DNA of 64,000 nucleotides from Diphasiastrum complanatum. Its lineage: Eukaryota; Streptophyta; Lycopodiopsida; Lycopodiales; Lycopodiaceae. Below are positions 43,509 through 55,927 of this stretch, in pieces (positions within the stretch are counted from its first letter, which is position 1; every line of letters begins with the position of its first letter). Position numbers and translations under genes: made by a program. The notes beneath the pieces are model-generated. The model was not told the DNA's origin, ran no database searches, and saw nothing but the letters and a program-made list of their open reading frames with translations. The stretch lies in contig CM055109.1 in assembly GCA_029204225.1 (NCBI GenBank), positions 41,016,249 through 41,080,248 on the forward strand, in the 5' to 3' direction.

Positions 43509-45638
43509 AGGTGCACCAAAATGGTCCAATCATTGTAAGAGGTGGCATGTAGGAAGTCAAATCATTGTGAGAGACAAGAAGTTTCAACACTTAGATTGTT
43601 TTTTACATTCTCTCCACCCGAGAGCTCTATGTTGCATTCTCTCTATGCCCGAGAGCAAGCCGAATCTATACTCTATTTTTTTTTATGGAAAGTGTCCTTT
43701 CATTATGTGTGATGAATGGTTGATGTTAGATGCATGTGAGTGTGCCCTTGTCTTAGTTTTTTGAGCTAGTATGCTTGTATCTTGTTAGCCGATATTTTCG
43801 CATGAAAAATCGGGCTATTATTGAAGTTATAATTTGCAAAATTGAAAAAATCGACATGTAAAACCTGGCTAATAGAGAAAAAACTGGCATAAAGTTGTCC
43901 TAGAATTAGGTCCCAGTCCACCCCTAAAGTGGCTAGACACGGTAAGAAATAGACTTTTAAAACACTTGAAAAAATTATCAGAAATATTTCATTGTCAATT
44001 TTTAAAAGACTGAGCGAAAAAATACTGGTTTTGGGTCCCAACCCACCGTAAAAGTGGTTAGAGAAAATACTGTGGCCTTAGAAATGGCCGGTAAATATTT
44101 TATGGCTTTTAAAAAAAAATGGTCAGTTGTAAAAAAAATAGCATGCATGACCGTGTTAAAATCTCACCATGTAATGAGTCCTCCATTTTTTAGTAATATA
44201 TGATTACTCAGTGTATTTTTCAAGGAAATCATTTTGTCGTGGAAGCCCTAGTTATGAATGCTAAAAAAATTCAACTTCAGAGAAAAAATCGAGAAAGGAA
44301 ATTTCTTGCAAAACGGGACCAGGAAATATGGATTCAGTGTCAAGAAATCACAAAAACTCTAACAACGAAGTTTGGGCAATTTACGTGCACATTAAGAAAT
44401 GTGCGACCCCCCCAACAGACCAAAAACCCAGGAAAATGGCCAGTAGGTGGAAGCCCCTTGAAAAATCGAAGAAAGGCCAAGAACAAGCGTATCACAAAGA
44501 AAAATGAAGGCCACCTACTAAAAAAATAGGGGTTGAGAAAGGGCCTCACCCAAATTTGGGTAATAAATGCCAAAATACCTTGGAGGCTAAAAACTTGGGA
44601 GGTACACCCACTAGCGATTGACAATTGGGGCTTCTAGGGTGTACAAAAGGGAAAGCTTTGAATGGTTCCCCTAGCTTTTGACAAAAATGGCATCTTGGCT
44701 AGTTTTGGAAAAAGAGCTTTAAATGCACCAGTCCTCCACTCTCTCATGGAGGCCACTAGGTGTACTATCCAATGGGGTGGGGACAAATGGCGGAAAGGGC
44801 TTGAAGGGCATGAAGAATGACAAATTTGCATTGTGAAGGGAATCCATTGGAGTTTGCTATAAGAAGGAGCCCACTCCTTGTGTTTCAAGAGATGCTAATT
44901 TGGAAGTTGATAATTTTGGGACTTAGCTTGTGGATTGTTGTCTTGTTTCTTGTGATGGTAGATTTGTTTGGTTGTAGTTGCTAGTGCTTGTGTGGGATGT
45001 GAGTTATAATGAGGTTAGTTGCTAGTTTGAGTTTAGGTTACTTGTTTGAGAGTGAATGTTTGTCTTGTAGTATTCCCATGGTAGTTTGCTTAAAAGGCGG
45101 AGTGCTTGATTGTGGGGAACTGAGTGAGAATTGATAGTAACATTGTTTTGAATGTATTGTTTGTGGCTGGAGTGGTTGCTTAATTGAGATTGTTTGTGGG
45201 ATGCTGGGAGGTTTGCCCTCTTGCAATGGATCTTCATCAAAAAAATCCTCAGATGGCTATGGTGAATTGGCTGCTACAAGAAGTCCCTTGTCTGGGTGTT
45301 GGGTAGTTCTTCACACATGTGAAAGCTTCACAAATGTCACCATGTAAAATTTCAAGAGGCAATGAATCTCTTATAAACTTGTTTTGGAGAATCGACTTCC
45401 TCACTATTTTTTAAGTATACAAAGTTTATATGTGTGAGTTGAAGGGGAGTTACAAATATGTACTCTCAATGCAAGCTTATTCTCAATATACATAAACTGT
45501 AAGTGATGGCCTACTCTTTAATGCCAGAATTGAATCTTGTCTTTTTTACTTTCAATAAACATAGCCTCAATTGCTAAAAAAGTATGCCTCAATTTATACA
45601 AATAGCCATCTTGCAATCCTATTGCTTATGTTAACTTA
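43509..45638. other. No recognisable gene; possible LTR-like segments
   Basis: A TATA-like GCTATAAGAAGG at about 44858 and a TTCACACATGTGAA-type motif at 45310-45323 suggest LTR debris. No coding similarity was seen. CCCCCCAACAGACC near 44408 and neighbouring purine-rich text give accidental frames on both strands. Confidence 0.35.
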
Positions 45639-45674
45639 ATCTTAGACAATGTCTAAGATTAGACATTGTCTAAT
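45639..45674. repeat. Two adjoining palindromes
   Basis: TCTTAGACAATGTCTAAGA (45640-45658) abuts TTAGACATTGTCTAA (45659-45673). Both are TTAGACA-n-TGTCTAA inverted repeats with a one-base centre. Confidence 0.85.
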
Positions 45675-48600
45675 ATTGGACTGACTGGTATAACTTGAGT
45701 CAACAATTTTTGATATTAACATAAATTACACTGGTGATGGTCTTGAAAGACCCGTGTTGAAGTGTGATGAGTGCCATTCTTTTGTCTTCAATCTTGTGAG
45801 AACTTTATCTCCCAAGTAGATGAATTTGTCTTAAATTGAGTAGTGAGGCACTGAAACTAGTCCTTCCATGACGTCATATGTTGGATAGCCCCTAATTCTA
45901 GGTGCCAACATTTGAAATTTGAATGTGTAATATTTTTTGGCCAAGAATAGTTTTTGGGCATCACAAGAAGTAAAAAATCTTCTTGATTTACAACCATAAA
46001 ACCTTGTTGCTATAATTCTTGTTGAAAGTCTTGATCTTGAAATCTTCAATATTATGATTTAGTTTCTTGTAGTACCTAAAACCATCTTGATGTTTTTGTT
46101 GGACTTGTTGACCAGTAGAAGGCTAGTTGTTTTTAGCCTAAGAAATATAGGTATTTTTGGAATGCTTGGTATGTGTCTTCTTCTTGGAGTACAGGGCCAT
46201 TAATTAGTCAATATGTGATCCACTTGACTTTCTTTTGATCTCATCTTAAAGGAGGATAGAAGTAATACATTATAAGGTCAAATTTGTTTTGTGATACATG
46301 CATTACAAGATGCTCATAAGATTTGGAGAGACTTGAAAGTAAGATCATTACAACATCAAAATCTATGAATTCTAACTTGCCATGTATCCTTCATGGATGC
46401 CATTATAAATTAAGAGTATTGTGAACTACAATTATACATTCTTCACAAGATATCTTATCAGTTACATGTAACATGTTACAAAGAAAGAGATAGTTAAAGT
46501 TTCAATGAATCATTCATTCTAAAAGTTTTAAAAACTGAAAATGCTACATTCTAACATATGTGAAAGGCTTATTCAACATAAGGATTCAAGACGCACACTA
46601 GCTAAGTGAATTTAATGGTTCCAAGATAGCAATGTAAGAAATTTTTTTTCTATAGAATTCAAGCTTATGTTATCCAATTGGGCAACAGTTCAAAAAATAC
46701 TAAGAGCATAAATGGAAAAGACCTTTACAACACGTTTTTGGTTCATCATTGCATGTTTTGACTCATGAAACCTTGTTGACATATCTATAAACCAAGATTT
46801 ACATACATGTGACCTCTCAGTATTTCAAGCAACCGAGTTCATACATACATTACTCGAAAGAGAGTACTAAGATGTGACATTCATTTGGTTATCTTCAATA
46901 GTATATCTTGGATAATTTGAGAATCCTTAAGAATTGGGCCTTCAATGTTGTACAAACTATATATGCCTTTTATTATGGTGTTTTAGAGTAGTAACACAGT
47001 TCAACTTCTATTATTATGAAAGATAGAAAAAAAAAACCATTTCTTTGATTGTTTTCTTTTTTTAAAGTGGATAATGAGAAAAATTTTCTCATAAAATGGG
47101 ATGTGGGAGACAATGACATATTGTTAGCAAGGAAACATGGACCAACTATAAAATTCACTTACTATGTCACATTGGAAGCAAAACATGTCCTTTCATATAT
47201 TGATAAAAGACAAGATAAAAGACTCTATAACAAAAGGCAATCTCAAAGCTTCATGGATCTAAAAAAATTAGTTGCATTCAAAGACATGTTTCAAGTTCAA
47301 CATAGTAATAAATTTTGAACGTAATAAACCTCTAAAAAGTTAACGTCTAAAATAATGTTTCTTTGTTAAAAACTTTACTTGTAAGTTGTTATCCACCATA
47401 ATTTAGCATACCAAGACATCTTGATTGCAATTTACAAGTGGAAGTGCAGGAAAATTGTTTCCACTACAACAACGAAACACATTTTTATCTAAAATAATCT
47501 TAGCATAACTTTGACACATATGGTTCTATAGGAAAATGTACGCATCTTGGAAAGATGTGATTATGACAAGTAGTGGAGACAAAGCAAGTACATAGTGGAA
47601 GGAGTACTGTTAGGAAAGTGGGGGACTAAGTAGATTAGCAACAAGGTAATGGAGTCTTTTAAAAAAGTAGATTACAAGATTTGATGTATAAGAAAGACCT
47701 TAAGTCACTAGACCCCTTGCCCCATTTGTTGGGGTCTCCATAACCTCCTTCCAGTGTGAGTAAGCTCTTGTATTTATTTTTTGTGTGTGCCATATTTTCT
47801 CCATTGTAGAGTGAGCCATGCTTGAGTGCATGTTAGTGAGTGCGATAAATAAAGAGAATGCAATCTATGCCTCATATATCAACTACATTCATATAAAGCA
47901 TGTTCTTTAATGATGGTATGGCTACCAGATTTTCCCTTTGGTGAAGAAGATTCCACCTGATTGCTCTTTGCTTATCTAGGTTGAGATGTAGTAAAAGGAG
48001 TTGTTGTAGAAGAAGACGTATGACCAAGAATAAATGGGATCAGTTTGCTATATTCACGAGAAAAAATCAACTTTTTATTCTATTTTACTTTGCCAATGAT
48101 AGAAATATAGAAGATGAGACATAACAGGATTAAAAAGAGAGGATATGAGTCAACAATGGAAGAGGATGAGTCGAGGACAACAAAGGGAACATCATTATTA
48201 TTTTTTGGAATTTTAAACATGAATTTATGTACAAATACTCATGGTGGGGCATACAGAAATCTGTAAACTTGAGACATGTTATGCTTATTGCATACTCTCA
48301 AGAATACACAATAAGTATGATATGTCCTTGGAGTATTTATGTAACTCTTGTGCTATGGATTTTAACATAGTAGGCATAAAATAAAACTATACTTACTTTT
48401 GAAAAAAAAAAACCCTGCTCTCAAGCACCTAACAATGGCACTTTTGGATGAGAAGAGTTGTGGTTGAGGTAATTTCGTAATGTTCTTATGTTAGTTAGAC
48501 AGCATTATCTTTCCTACACATTCTGAGAATTCTTGGTAGCCTACACACTTAGGAAAGATAATGTTCAAGTGGATTGCATTGCAAAGAAACCATCTAGTGG

Positions 48601-49270
48601 GATGAGCCATTCTCTTTAATTTGAGATATTTACAAATAATATGAAGAGTGAAGTGATACTAGAAGACACAAGTAAATGGAAAAACAAAAAAATAGCAATG
48701 ATCTGTTCATTTGCTAGATTATAAAATAGAATTGAGAAGCACTTGAACAAGACCATAGGCACGCAAAAGAAAAATGTTTTTGTTCATTTTGTTTCCACGC
48801 CAATCATGTAGGTATTAGAAGGAAGTGAGAAAGAATTTTTTTTTAAAATTATCACGTTGGTGATATTGAAACCAAGCACAAAAGGATAGCGAATTGTGAA
48901 AAGTATAACGTGGCTAGTGTGGTAGTGATTTGACACAAAGAATTCAAAAAGCTACATTACTTTAAAGAAAATAATGATATAAAATGATCTTTGAAGTAGT
49001 TTTCAAGTGCATTTCTTACCATAGTGGGGAAGGTGTCGACATCCCATTTAGTCATGCATTCAACACATTTTATACATAATATTAGCAAGTTTGAATTACA
49101 TGCATCATTTCTTGATTGGTCTGCACCAATCCCAACCTATGAAGGCCAATAAGTAATATTTATTGACATATGTCCTCATGTAATTTGTCACTATCATAGC
49201 ATTCAAAATGAAAATGCTTTCATAAATTTTGCACCAGATGTCATTTGTCAAAAGTGATAAGCTATAATCA
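45675..49270. other. No recognisable gene
   Basis: A TGTTAGGAAAGTGGGGG start at 47609 and a TGGTATGGCTACC text at 47913 could be a worn LTR with primer site, but this is weak. An 89-residue plus frame at 47049-47318 is Lys/Asp/Phe-rich and unrecognised. A-rich tracts occur at 48403-48412. Confidence 0.35.
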
Positions 49271-49286
49271 ATTTTTTTTTTTTTTT
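49271..49286 (-). other. Poly(T) tract, possible LINE tail
   Basis: Sixteen T on the plus strand. For the minus-strand LINE at 49862-53111 this is where a poly(A) tail could lie, but about 575 bp of unassigned sequence intervene. Confidence 0.35.
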
Positions 49287-49861
49287 GAAATTTTGGAGGT
49301 GTGTGGTCAACGTCCTATGTCCTTTTTTCTAGATGGTGTCCATAAAGTCATTTTAACTTTTTGCAAGCTACTATTGTCTGTATGGTCATGTCCCTTTTTC
49401 TCTATGTTATCCTAAAAGCTATTTTAATTTCTTGCAAGTTAATAAGGTTGTGTTTTTTTGTTTTTGATGCAAACATGGAAATCAAGTATTTATATGCCTA
49501 TTCAACTAATAATAAATTTAATTTTGTTATCATTTCAATATCCATTCCTCTATGTATTGTTATAGCCCATGAATCTTTTAAGCTTTGTTTCGCTCTTATT
49601 GATTCTAATGCTCTCATGCTCTTAGATATTGCTTCAAAACATAGATTTTCTAGTTTTATTTATGCTTTCATCAATCCCCATGGTCTTTTCATATCAATTT
49701 GTACAATAATGGTTTTTACGTGCATCCTCATTTCTTGAGAACCGATTGATTATCCAATCTATTTCGATACCTTGGATTCCTTTTGAACTGATTTTTTTTC
49801 TCTCGAAAATATTAACCGTAGATAAGATATTATTTATAGAGTACATAGTAAAGGCTGCAAC
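49287..49861. other. Unassigned flank of the LINE
   Basis: A 125-residue plus-strand frame (49361-49738) is Ile/Leu/Phe-rich and repetitive in its hydrophobicity; I do not consider it a gene. It may be the 3' untranslated part of the LINE read on the wrong strand. Confidence 0.35.
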
Positions 49862-50836
49862 TTACAGAAAAGCAAGCTTGTCGACCTCTTTAAAGAGGAG
49901 CAAGGGGGCGATGGAATAATTGCCAATCCCAAATTTCCTGCTATTTCTATCAAGCCAAATATTCCATAAATTCATTACTCTAATAAGTTGCCAATAAGAG
50001 TGAATAGTAGTGTCCTTAAAAACTATATCATTCAATAACACATCACTATGACAAAACCTTCTAAACTTGACATGGAATCGCGCAATGAAGAGGTCCAACA
50101 CTGATTTCCATAGAGGGATGTAACAATGGAAGAACATATGTGCCACATCTTCATTTGACGCTTTGCATTTAGAGCAGACATGTGACACATTGGCACGGAC
50201 AGGAAGAGCAAACTGAAAGTTCCTAAGGAAGAAATTTTTTATTTGGAAGGTTTGACTTTGTGGGTCTAACAAAATTTATTCTTCAGGGGATGGGGGAATC
50301 AGATAGGTTCCATATAGCGTTAAACCACAAAAAGATGAAGTTGGGCTCTTTGAGTAGACAGAGGAATAAGATATCTTGCCAGAATTATCTATAGCATTAA
50401 AAATCCATTTACTATCATAGTCTTAGATAGAGGAGGTTGAGAGAGGGCCACCATGAGAGAAGACAAAGGAGAGAAAACGTACTTCATGAGGGGAGAGGCA
50501 GAAATTAGCTCTACGTCGGGACAGATTGAGGGAGTAGATGTGGTTTATAATATGTTCCCAAGAGATAATGCCTTTTCGAGTAAGATTTTGAAAGAATCTT
50601 TTTTCAATCAGCATAAGGAGCTTAGAATTGAGGGTGATAGTTTTGGAAAACCAAAGGGACTCGAGAGGAGAGATAGAACTGCCACCAATCCAAAAAAAAA
50701 AATTGAGGATGGAATTGAACAAAGGAGGGAGGGAGGTGAGGAATATGAAAGAAGAGCGAGTGAACTCCAAGAAATAGGATAGAGGATCAACTACAATTGG
50801 TGAAGGTAAGGGGCGAAGAGTGGCCAACGTTATCAT
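49862..50836 (-). pseudogene. L1-type LINE ORF2 C-terminal part with zf-RVT
   Basis: Two frames on the minus strand share phase. The first (50836-50423) has FFFWIGGSSISPLESLWFSK and GIISWEHIINHIYSLNLSRR, with a typical post-RT layout. The second (50272-49862) has the plant LINE zinc motif VCSKCKASNEDVAHMFFHC with IKNFFLRNFQFALPVRAN before it and MNLWNIWLDRN after. The 150 bp between them reads WIFNAIDNSGKISYSSVYS with stops. The endonuclease and RT proper are missing upstream. Confidence 0.75.
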
Positions 50837-50859
50837 AGCCTAGGATTGGGGATAACCGA

Positions 50860-52260
50860 AGTCAGAGTTAATAAGCCCTGGAATATTTTCAAGACTCAAT
50901 TCGATTCAATTTTGATCAATTTGAAATCCAACAAGATTGATCTGATTAGATCCTTCAACCTAAGTTGATTCAAAGTTAATTTTGACCTTGAACAATTTTG
51001 ACCCTGTGTAATAGTTTTGATCCTACATCACACTTTCGATGCTTTGTAGACCCAGTGCAACCAATTCTCCCAGTGTTCATTCCCATCATGGCGAATATAA
51101 AAAATGCACTGGATCACAATAGGGGTCTGCCCAAGATAGAGTCACCAAAATGGCCAATGTGACCCTATTAGGTTTATTCATATGTATGTAGAAGCCTGTA
51201 AGACATGCGGTATAAAATTGACCAATCAATGAGAAAAATATTTCAACTTATGCCTTACTAATTCTGCCAATGATTGGTACTTACTTCTAGATTCCATCAA
51301 AAAAGAAGATTGGGCCGCATTGCAAAGGGAGTTTATTTTGCACTTCAAGACCTCTAGACTTATGAAAGATCCCCTCCTACAACTTGGATGAGTTCACATT
51401 AAGAGCCACGAGCTTGTTAGAGACTTCATCAAAGGGTCAAGAAGTTAAAGGGGCAATGTACCCCTTGCTAGTATGCCCGACATAAATGTGATTTCATGGT
51501 TTATGGAATGATTGCCTAAAAGCATTCGACTCCACATGAAAAGTAGGAGTGAGTATCAAAACTTTAGTGAAGCATGTGCCGACAAAACATGAGAGGCAGA
51601 CGAGAGCTCAAGAAGTGATTTTGATAGCTCAACTAACCGATCTAAAGGGCATCGTCGGGACAAGAGAAAAGAGAGTGAAGAGTTAGGCTCCACTTCTTCT
51701 ACCATAACCTTAGTCGACATCTTTACTAAAGCATTGGAGAACCTAGAAATCCAACAAAATGATCAATTGTGAAAGTTCACTATTGAGCTACTTGGGAGTG
51801 TTAAGGGTGTACAATATAGTACCTAGGCTACCACTACTGCCAATCTATCCATGTAGAGAGTCCCTGTGGTGTCCAATATATACATATGACCATACTGCTA
51901 ATTAGTTCCCACAACTATGCCAATGCCTAGAAAAAAAAGGAAAGATATTGTCACTTGTGCAACATGAATGGCCACGACACCTCCGAGGGTAGATACAACC
52001 CTTGAGTGCAAGTGATTTGTGACATTCAATGTCTTGACAAGAGACTCTCGAGATCTTTCAACAATTCCTTGTGTATCTTGCTCGAAGTGATTGAGAAATA
52101 ATTACTTTCTAATTCTTGTTCCACCTGGCAATCACCATTTTTTGTAGTAGGTGTAGAGCTTGAGCTCTAGGTGAGCTATAAAGTCCAAGACCTTTGAGCT
52201 GCATGGTGGAAGGACTCTCAAAGTCTGAAGAGAGGACTTTGCTTTTACGTTTCCCAATGC
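50860..52260. other. Presumed inserted segment within the LINE
   Basis: LINE similarity stops at about 50836 and resumes near 52263. The intervening DNA contains the gag relic. A second short gene is not visible. Confidence 0.4.
51220..51820 (+). pseudogene. gag: Gypsy-type gag relic inside the LINE
   Basis: The plus strand reads FNLCLTNSANDWYLLLDSI, then DWAALQREFILHFKTSRLM, KSHELVRDFIKGS, IRLHMKSRSEYQNFSEACAD and ITLVDIFTKALENLEIQQND. This is the gag pattern A..WY..L...W..L...F...F with three or more in-frame stops. No LTR could be delimited. It lies between the LINE ORF1 and ORF2 remains, on the opposite strand. Confidence 0.6.
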
Positions 52261-52268
52261 TAGGGTCA

Positions 52269-53111
52269 TTAGGCATCTTGAGTGTAGCTAATGAAGTGAA
52301 GCACGAGGCTTTTTTTTTTTGCTAACAACCTGCTGAAAATCGCCAAGATGAGAGGAACAAGAAGCGCCAATACAGGAACATGAAAGGAGGCTAAAACATA
52401 TTTTGGAGAATGAAAGAGTAGGGTCAAAATGCACAATCTGGTTGACATGGGAATCTCCATCAAAGATACATATAAGAGACAAAAAAATGTCATAAAGTTT
52501 CCAAAGAATACAAGCTTTACCATGAGGAGAAAAGGAAGGTTCCAAATCATCTTCTATATCTAGGACTTCAATGAAGCTAGAAAGCAAGTTGAAAGGAAGA
52601 CACTTAAGTCTAGCATGAAAGAATGGAAGCAAAAGACGAACAGGAAGGAAAATGGTATCCGCTTTCTGAAGATCAAAATCCTTGCTAAATTTAAGCACAT
52701 GAACAACAATGTTATTAAATCTAAAAGGAGAGAAAAGAAGGATTGAAAAAACGTCTATAGTGGAGCCAAAATGTAGGAGAAAACAATTGTTAGTAGGCGG
52801 CTCAAAACTAGAAAAGGCTTTGGCGTGATGAATAACATGCAAGTTTATAGACTCTTTGAGAAGAAGGGGATCAGATTGCAAGTTACCAAAGAAGATGGCC
52901 ACTGAGGAATTGAATAAAGAAATTAAGAAGACCATATTTTTCGATTCAATAGAAGTCTTGACTTGTCTAAAATTAGACCACCTCTCTTCAGAGGGAAGGC
53001 AAGAGAGAAGGGATAGACCAGACCATTAGCAAAAGAATCATGAAGAAGGTGAGCTCCCAAATGTTTTGACAAACACAATATAGATATATAGTTCAATGAG
53101 GCAAACTCCAA
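52269..53111 (-). pseudogene. L1-type LINE ORF1 remnant (DUF4283-like)
   Basis: The 215-residue minus frame (52935-52288) contains NNCFLLHFGSTIDVFSILLF, SPFRFNNIVVHVLKFSKDFD, FLPVRLLLPFFHARLKCLPF and LSSFIEVLDIEDDLEPSFS. This follows the plant LINE DUF4283 order: FLF.F, GPW-like SPF, then FD, PVWVRLP-like and L..I...lG. A short upstream frame (53111-52923) is probably its start. ORF1 proteins bind the element RNA. The usual Cys-rich knuckle is not visible. Confidence 0.65.
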
Positions 53112-53659
53112 GCTGTGTTGAAAAACATATTAAAGGCACAAAGGTCACTGCTTTCTATTGATCCTCATCTGAACAACATCACTGTTGATTCTCGCTAAAC
53201 TAGCAGTATTTCTCTCCCATAGGTGCTCCTCTACGTAGTGTTTTCTTTTTTTCAACTCTTTGTAACTTTTTAATACAATCTCATCTAGAAAATCTTTTTC
53301 CATTCATCTTTGATTGAAATTGTTGGTATGGATAATGCTAGTAGACATTGATCTGGGTCTTTTTGAAAAAATGTAGGTTTCAAAATTCTATTCATCACAT
53401 AGCTTCTAAGAAATAAGGTCATTGCAAAGGTTATGCTTACTTAGATTGTTATGTAAATGGCATAAAATATAGACTGATGTAGTACATTCAACACCTATCT
53501 CCATCCATTGCCTATTAACAAGGAGTTGTGTCACCATTTGAAAAGATGAAAAGCAAAATAACATATGTTAGAAGACAAGCATATTGGAGAGAGATAAGCA
53601 TTAGAGAGAGTTGTGCCACCCAAGACCATGTCTAAATTGAGTGAATAGAATAGGCAAAC
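53112..53659. other. No recognisable gene
   Basis: Spacer between LINE ORF1 remnant and copia element 2. Confidence 0.4.
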
Positions 53660-54420
<761 letters not shown>

Positions 54421-54432
54421 CTCCCTCTTCAA
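54421..54432 (-). other. Polypurine tract, element 2
   Basis: Plus-strand CTCCCTCTTC, i.e. GAAGAGGGAG on the element strand, directly beside LTR C. Confidence 0.75.
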
Positions 54433-54677
54433 CTAGTTTTGGCATAGTTTTAACCATAAATGTGAATGATGACCATTTGCTTGCTTGTCTCCTCCAACTT
54501 TGTCCTTTCTTGATATGTCTCCACCATAAAACTACATGAATGAGCCTCCATCTCCATCTTGCCACAAGAAACCATCAAACCTTGGAAATCCATGAGTAGG
54601 TGAGTACATCAATGATGCAAATCCAACACCACATGACTCCATAAACCAAGTAGGTTGCACTAGTCCATCTTCAAGAT

Positions 54678-55067
54678 CTACTTTACACAAGAAAATGACC
54701 ATTCACCAAAACTTGACAATCTCCAAACATTGGCATCAAGTAGCTCAACACTTGAGAGCTTGATCATGGATGAGTGATATAATGAAACTCCAATAGCTTC
54801 ATTTCCATCAGCAAAACCAGCCAAGAATGCTAGTACAACTCCAACAATAAGATATTGCAAGACAATGTAGCTAGTTTGTCCTTATCTTGACAATTTGCAC
54901 ACATTCACATGAAATAGCTCAAACATGAGATAGAACAAGTAAAGTAAACTTGAACAACACTTCCTTGCTACTCCTTTGACCTTACTTGTGTATTTATACA
55001 CCTGCAAAAGCATATCCATAACCTCTTTGCCAAATAACCTTCCTTTGATGCTCTTAACTAGCTCCAA
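54678..55067 (-). CDS. Two small ORFs near the 3' end of element 2
   Basis: The 60-residue frame 54860-54678 begins MQYLIVGVVLAFLAGFADGN, a hydrophobic start like a signal or membrane segment. The 61-residue frame 55067-54882 contains IKGRLFGKEVMDMLLQVYKY. Neither is recognised. Their position after the protease region is where some copia lineages carry extra genes or captured host DNA. They may be parts of one spliced or broken gene. Confidence 0.3.
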
Positions 55068-55337
55068 ATTGCCACCTTTCCTTTTGTGTTGTTGATGCCC
55101 TTTGAGACCAACCTCTTGATCTTCCTCTTGACCATCAAAGTCATTGAAAAAACTTTGTTTTCCAGATCCATTACTTGCTTTTCAGGCATGAAAACCATGA
55201 GAACCAATATCCACTTGCATAGCATCATCTACACAAGAAGATTCTCCAAAACATGTGAGTAAAGCAAAATGTGTCTCTTCCACTTGCTTACCTTTTTCTT
55301 GAACATCAAAGATATGAATATCATCAGACCTGAACCT

Positions 55338-55736
55338 CTAGAAATATTCCCTCTCAAACATATGATCTAGATCCAACAAGATCTCATCAATTCTTGATGT
55401 TGAATTTTCACAAAGATTAGTGAAAACAATGCCATTGGTGGCACCATCATAAATCAAAAGATAGATTCCAAACTTTCCATCCAACATGAAGTGGAGTAGG
55501 TGAAGATGAGCATCAAACCTAATAAATTCAGCCTTGTTGAGTCCATAACAAACCTCAATAAGCTCACCAATGAGATCTCCCTTGCCTTGAAAAAATTGCC
55601 TCTTGATTTGCTCCATGTAGTCTTCTCCAGCCAACCTTTTGCCATGTTGATCATGAGTGATCAATTCATAATCATAGAATCCTTTGAGTTGATGAAGAGA
55701 TGTGAGATCCATGCCTTGGATCTTCCCAAGAACCAA
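55338..55736 (-). CDS. Hypothetical ORF in element 2, 132 aa
   Basis: Frame reads LGKIQGMDLTSLHQLKGFYD, YELITHDQHGKRLAGEDYME, GDLIGELIEVCYGLNKAEFI and HFMLDGKFGIYLLIYDGAT. It is an ordinary, well-mixed soluble composition, unlike random AT-rich frames. No retroelement domain fits. A neighbouring frame (55894-55661) overlaps it. A host sequence captured by the element is my preferred explanation. No introns or stops interrupt it. Confidence 0.4.
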   Translation of the reverse strand: MVLGKIQGMDLTSLHQLKGFYDYELITHDQHGKRLAGEDYMEQIKRQFFQGKGDLIGELIEVCYGLNKAEFIRFDAHLHLLHFMLDGKFGIYLLIYDGATNGIVFTNLCENSTSRIDEILLDLDHMFEREYF

Positions 55737-55927
55737 TCTTCCATTGCTCTTCCTCTATGAGACTCCCTCTTAATGATTGCATCATAAGAAGTAGAAACCT
55801 CAAAAACATTAGAGGCCATGAAAAAAATAATTAGTACCTTCAACATAAGGATGATTGAAGTACTCTCTTTTTTCAAACAAAAACTTCTACTCAATGTTTT
55901 AGGTAATGACTCATATGATAATGATTC

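Noticed and set aside
47609-47925. Possible LTR with TGTTAGGAAAG start and TGGTATGG primer-like text
   Set aside because: The primer-like site matches TGGTATCAGAGC poorly, no CA end is clear and no coding region follows.
49361-49738. 125-aa hydrophobic plus-strand ORF
   Set aside because: Low-complexity Ile/Leu/Phe content, no motif, and it lies opposite the presumed 3' end of a minus-strand LINE.
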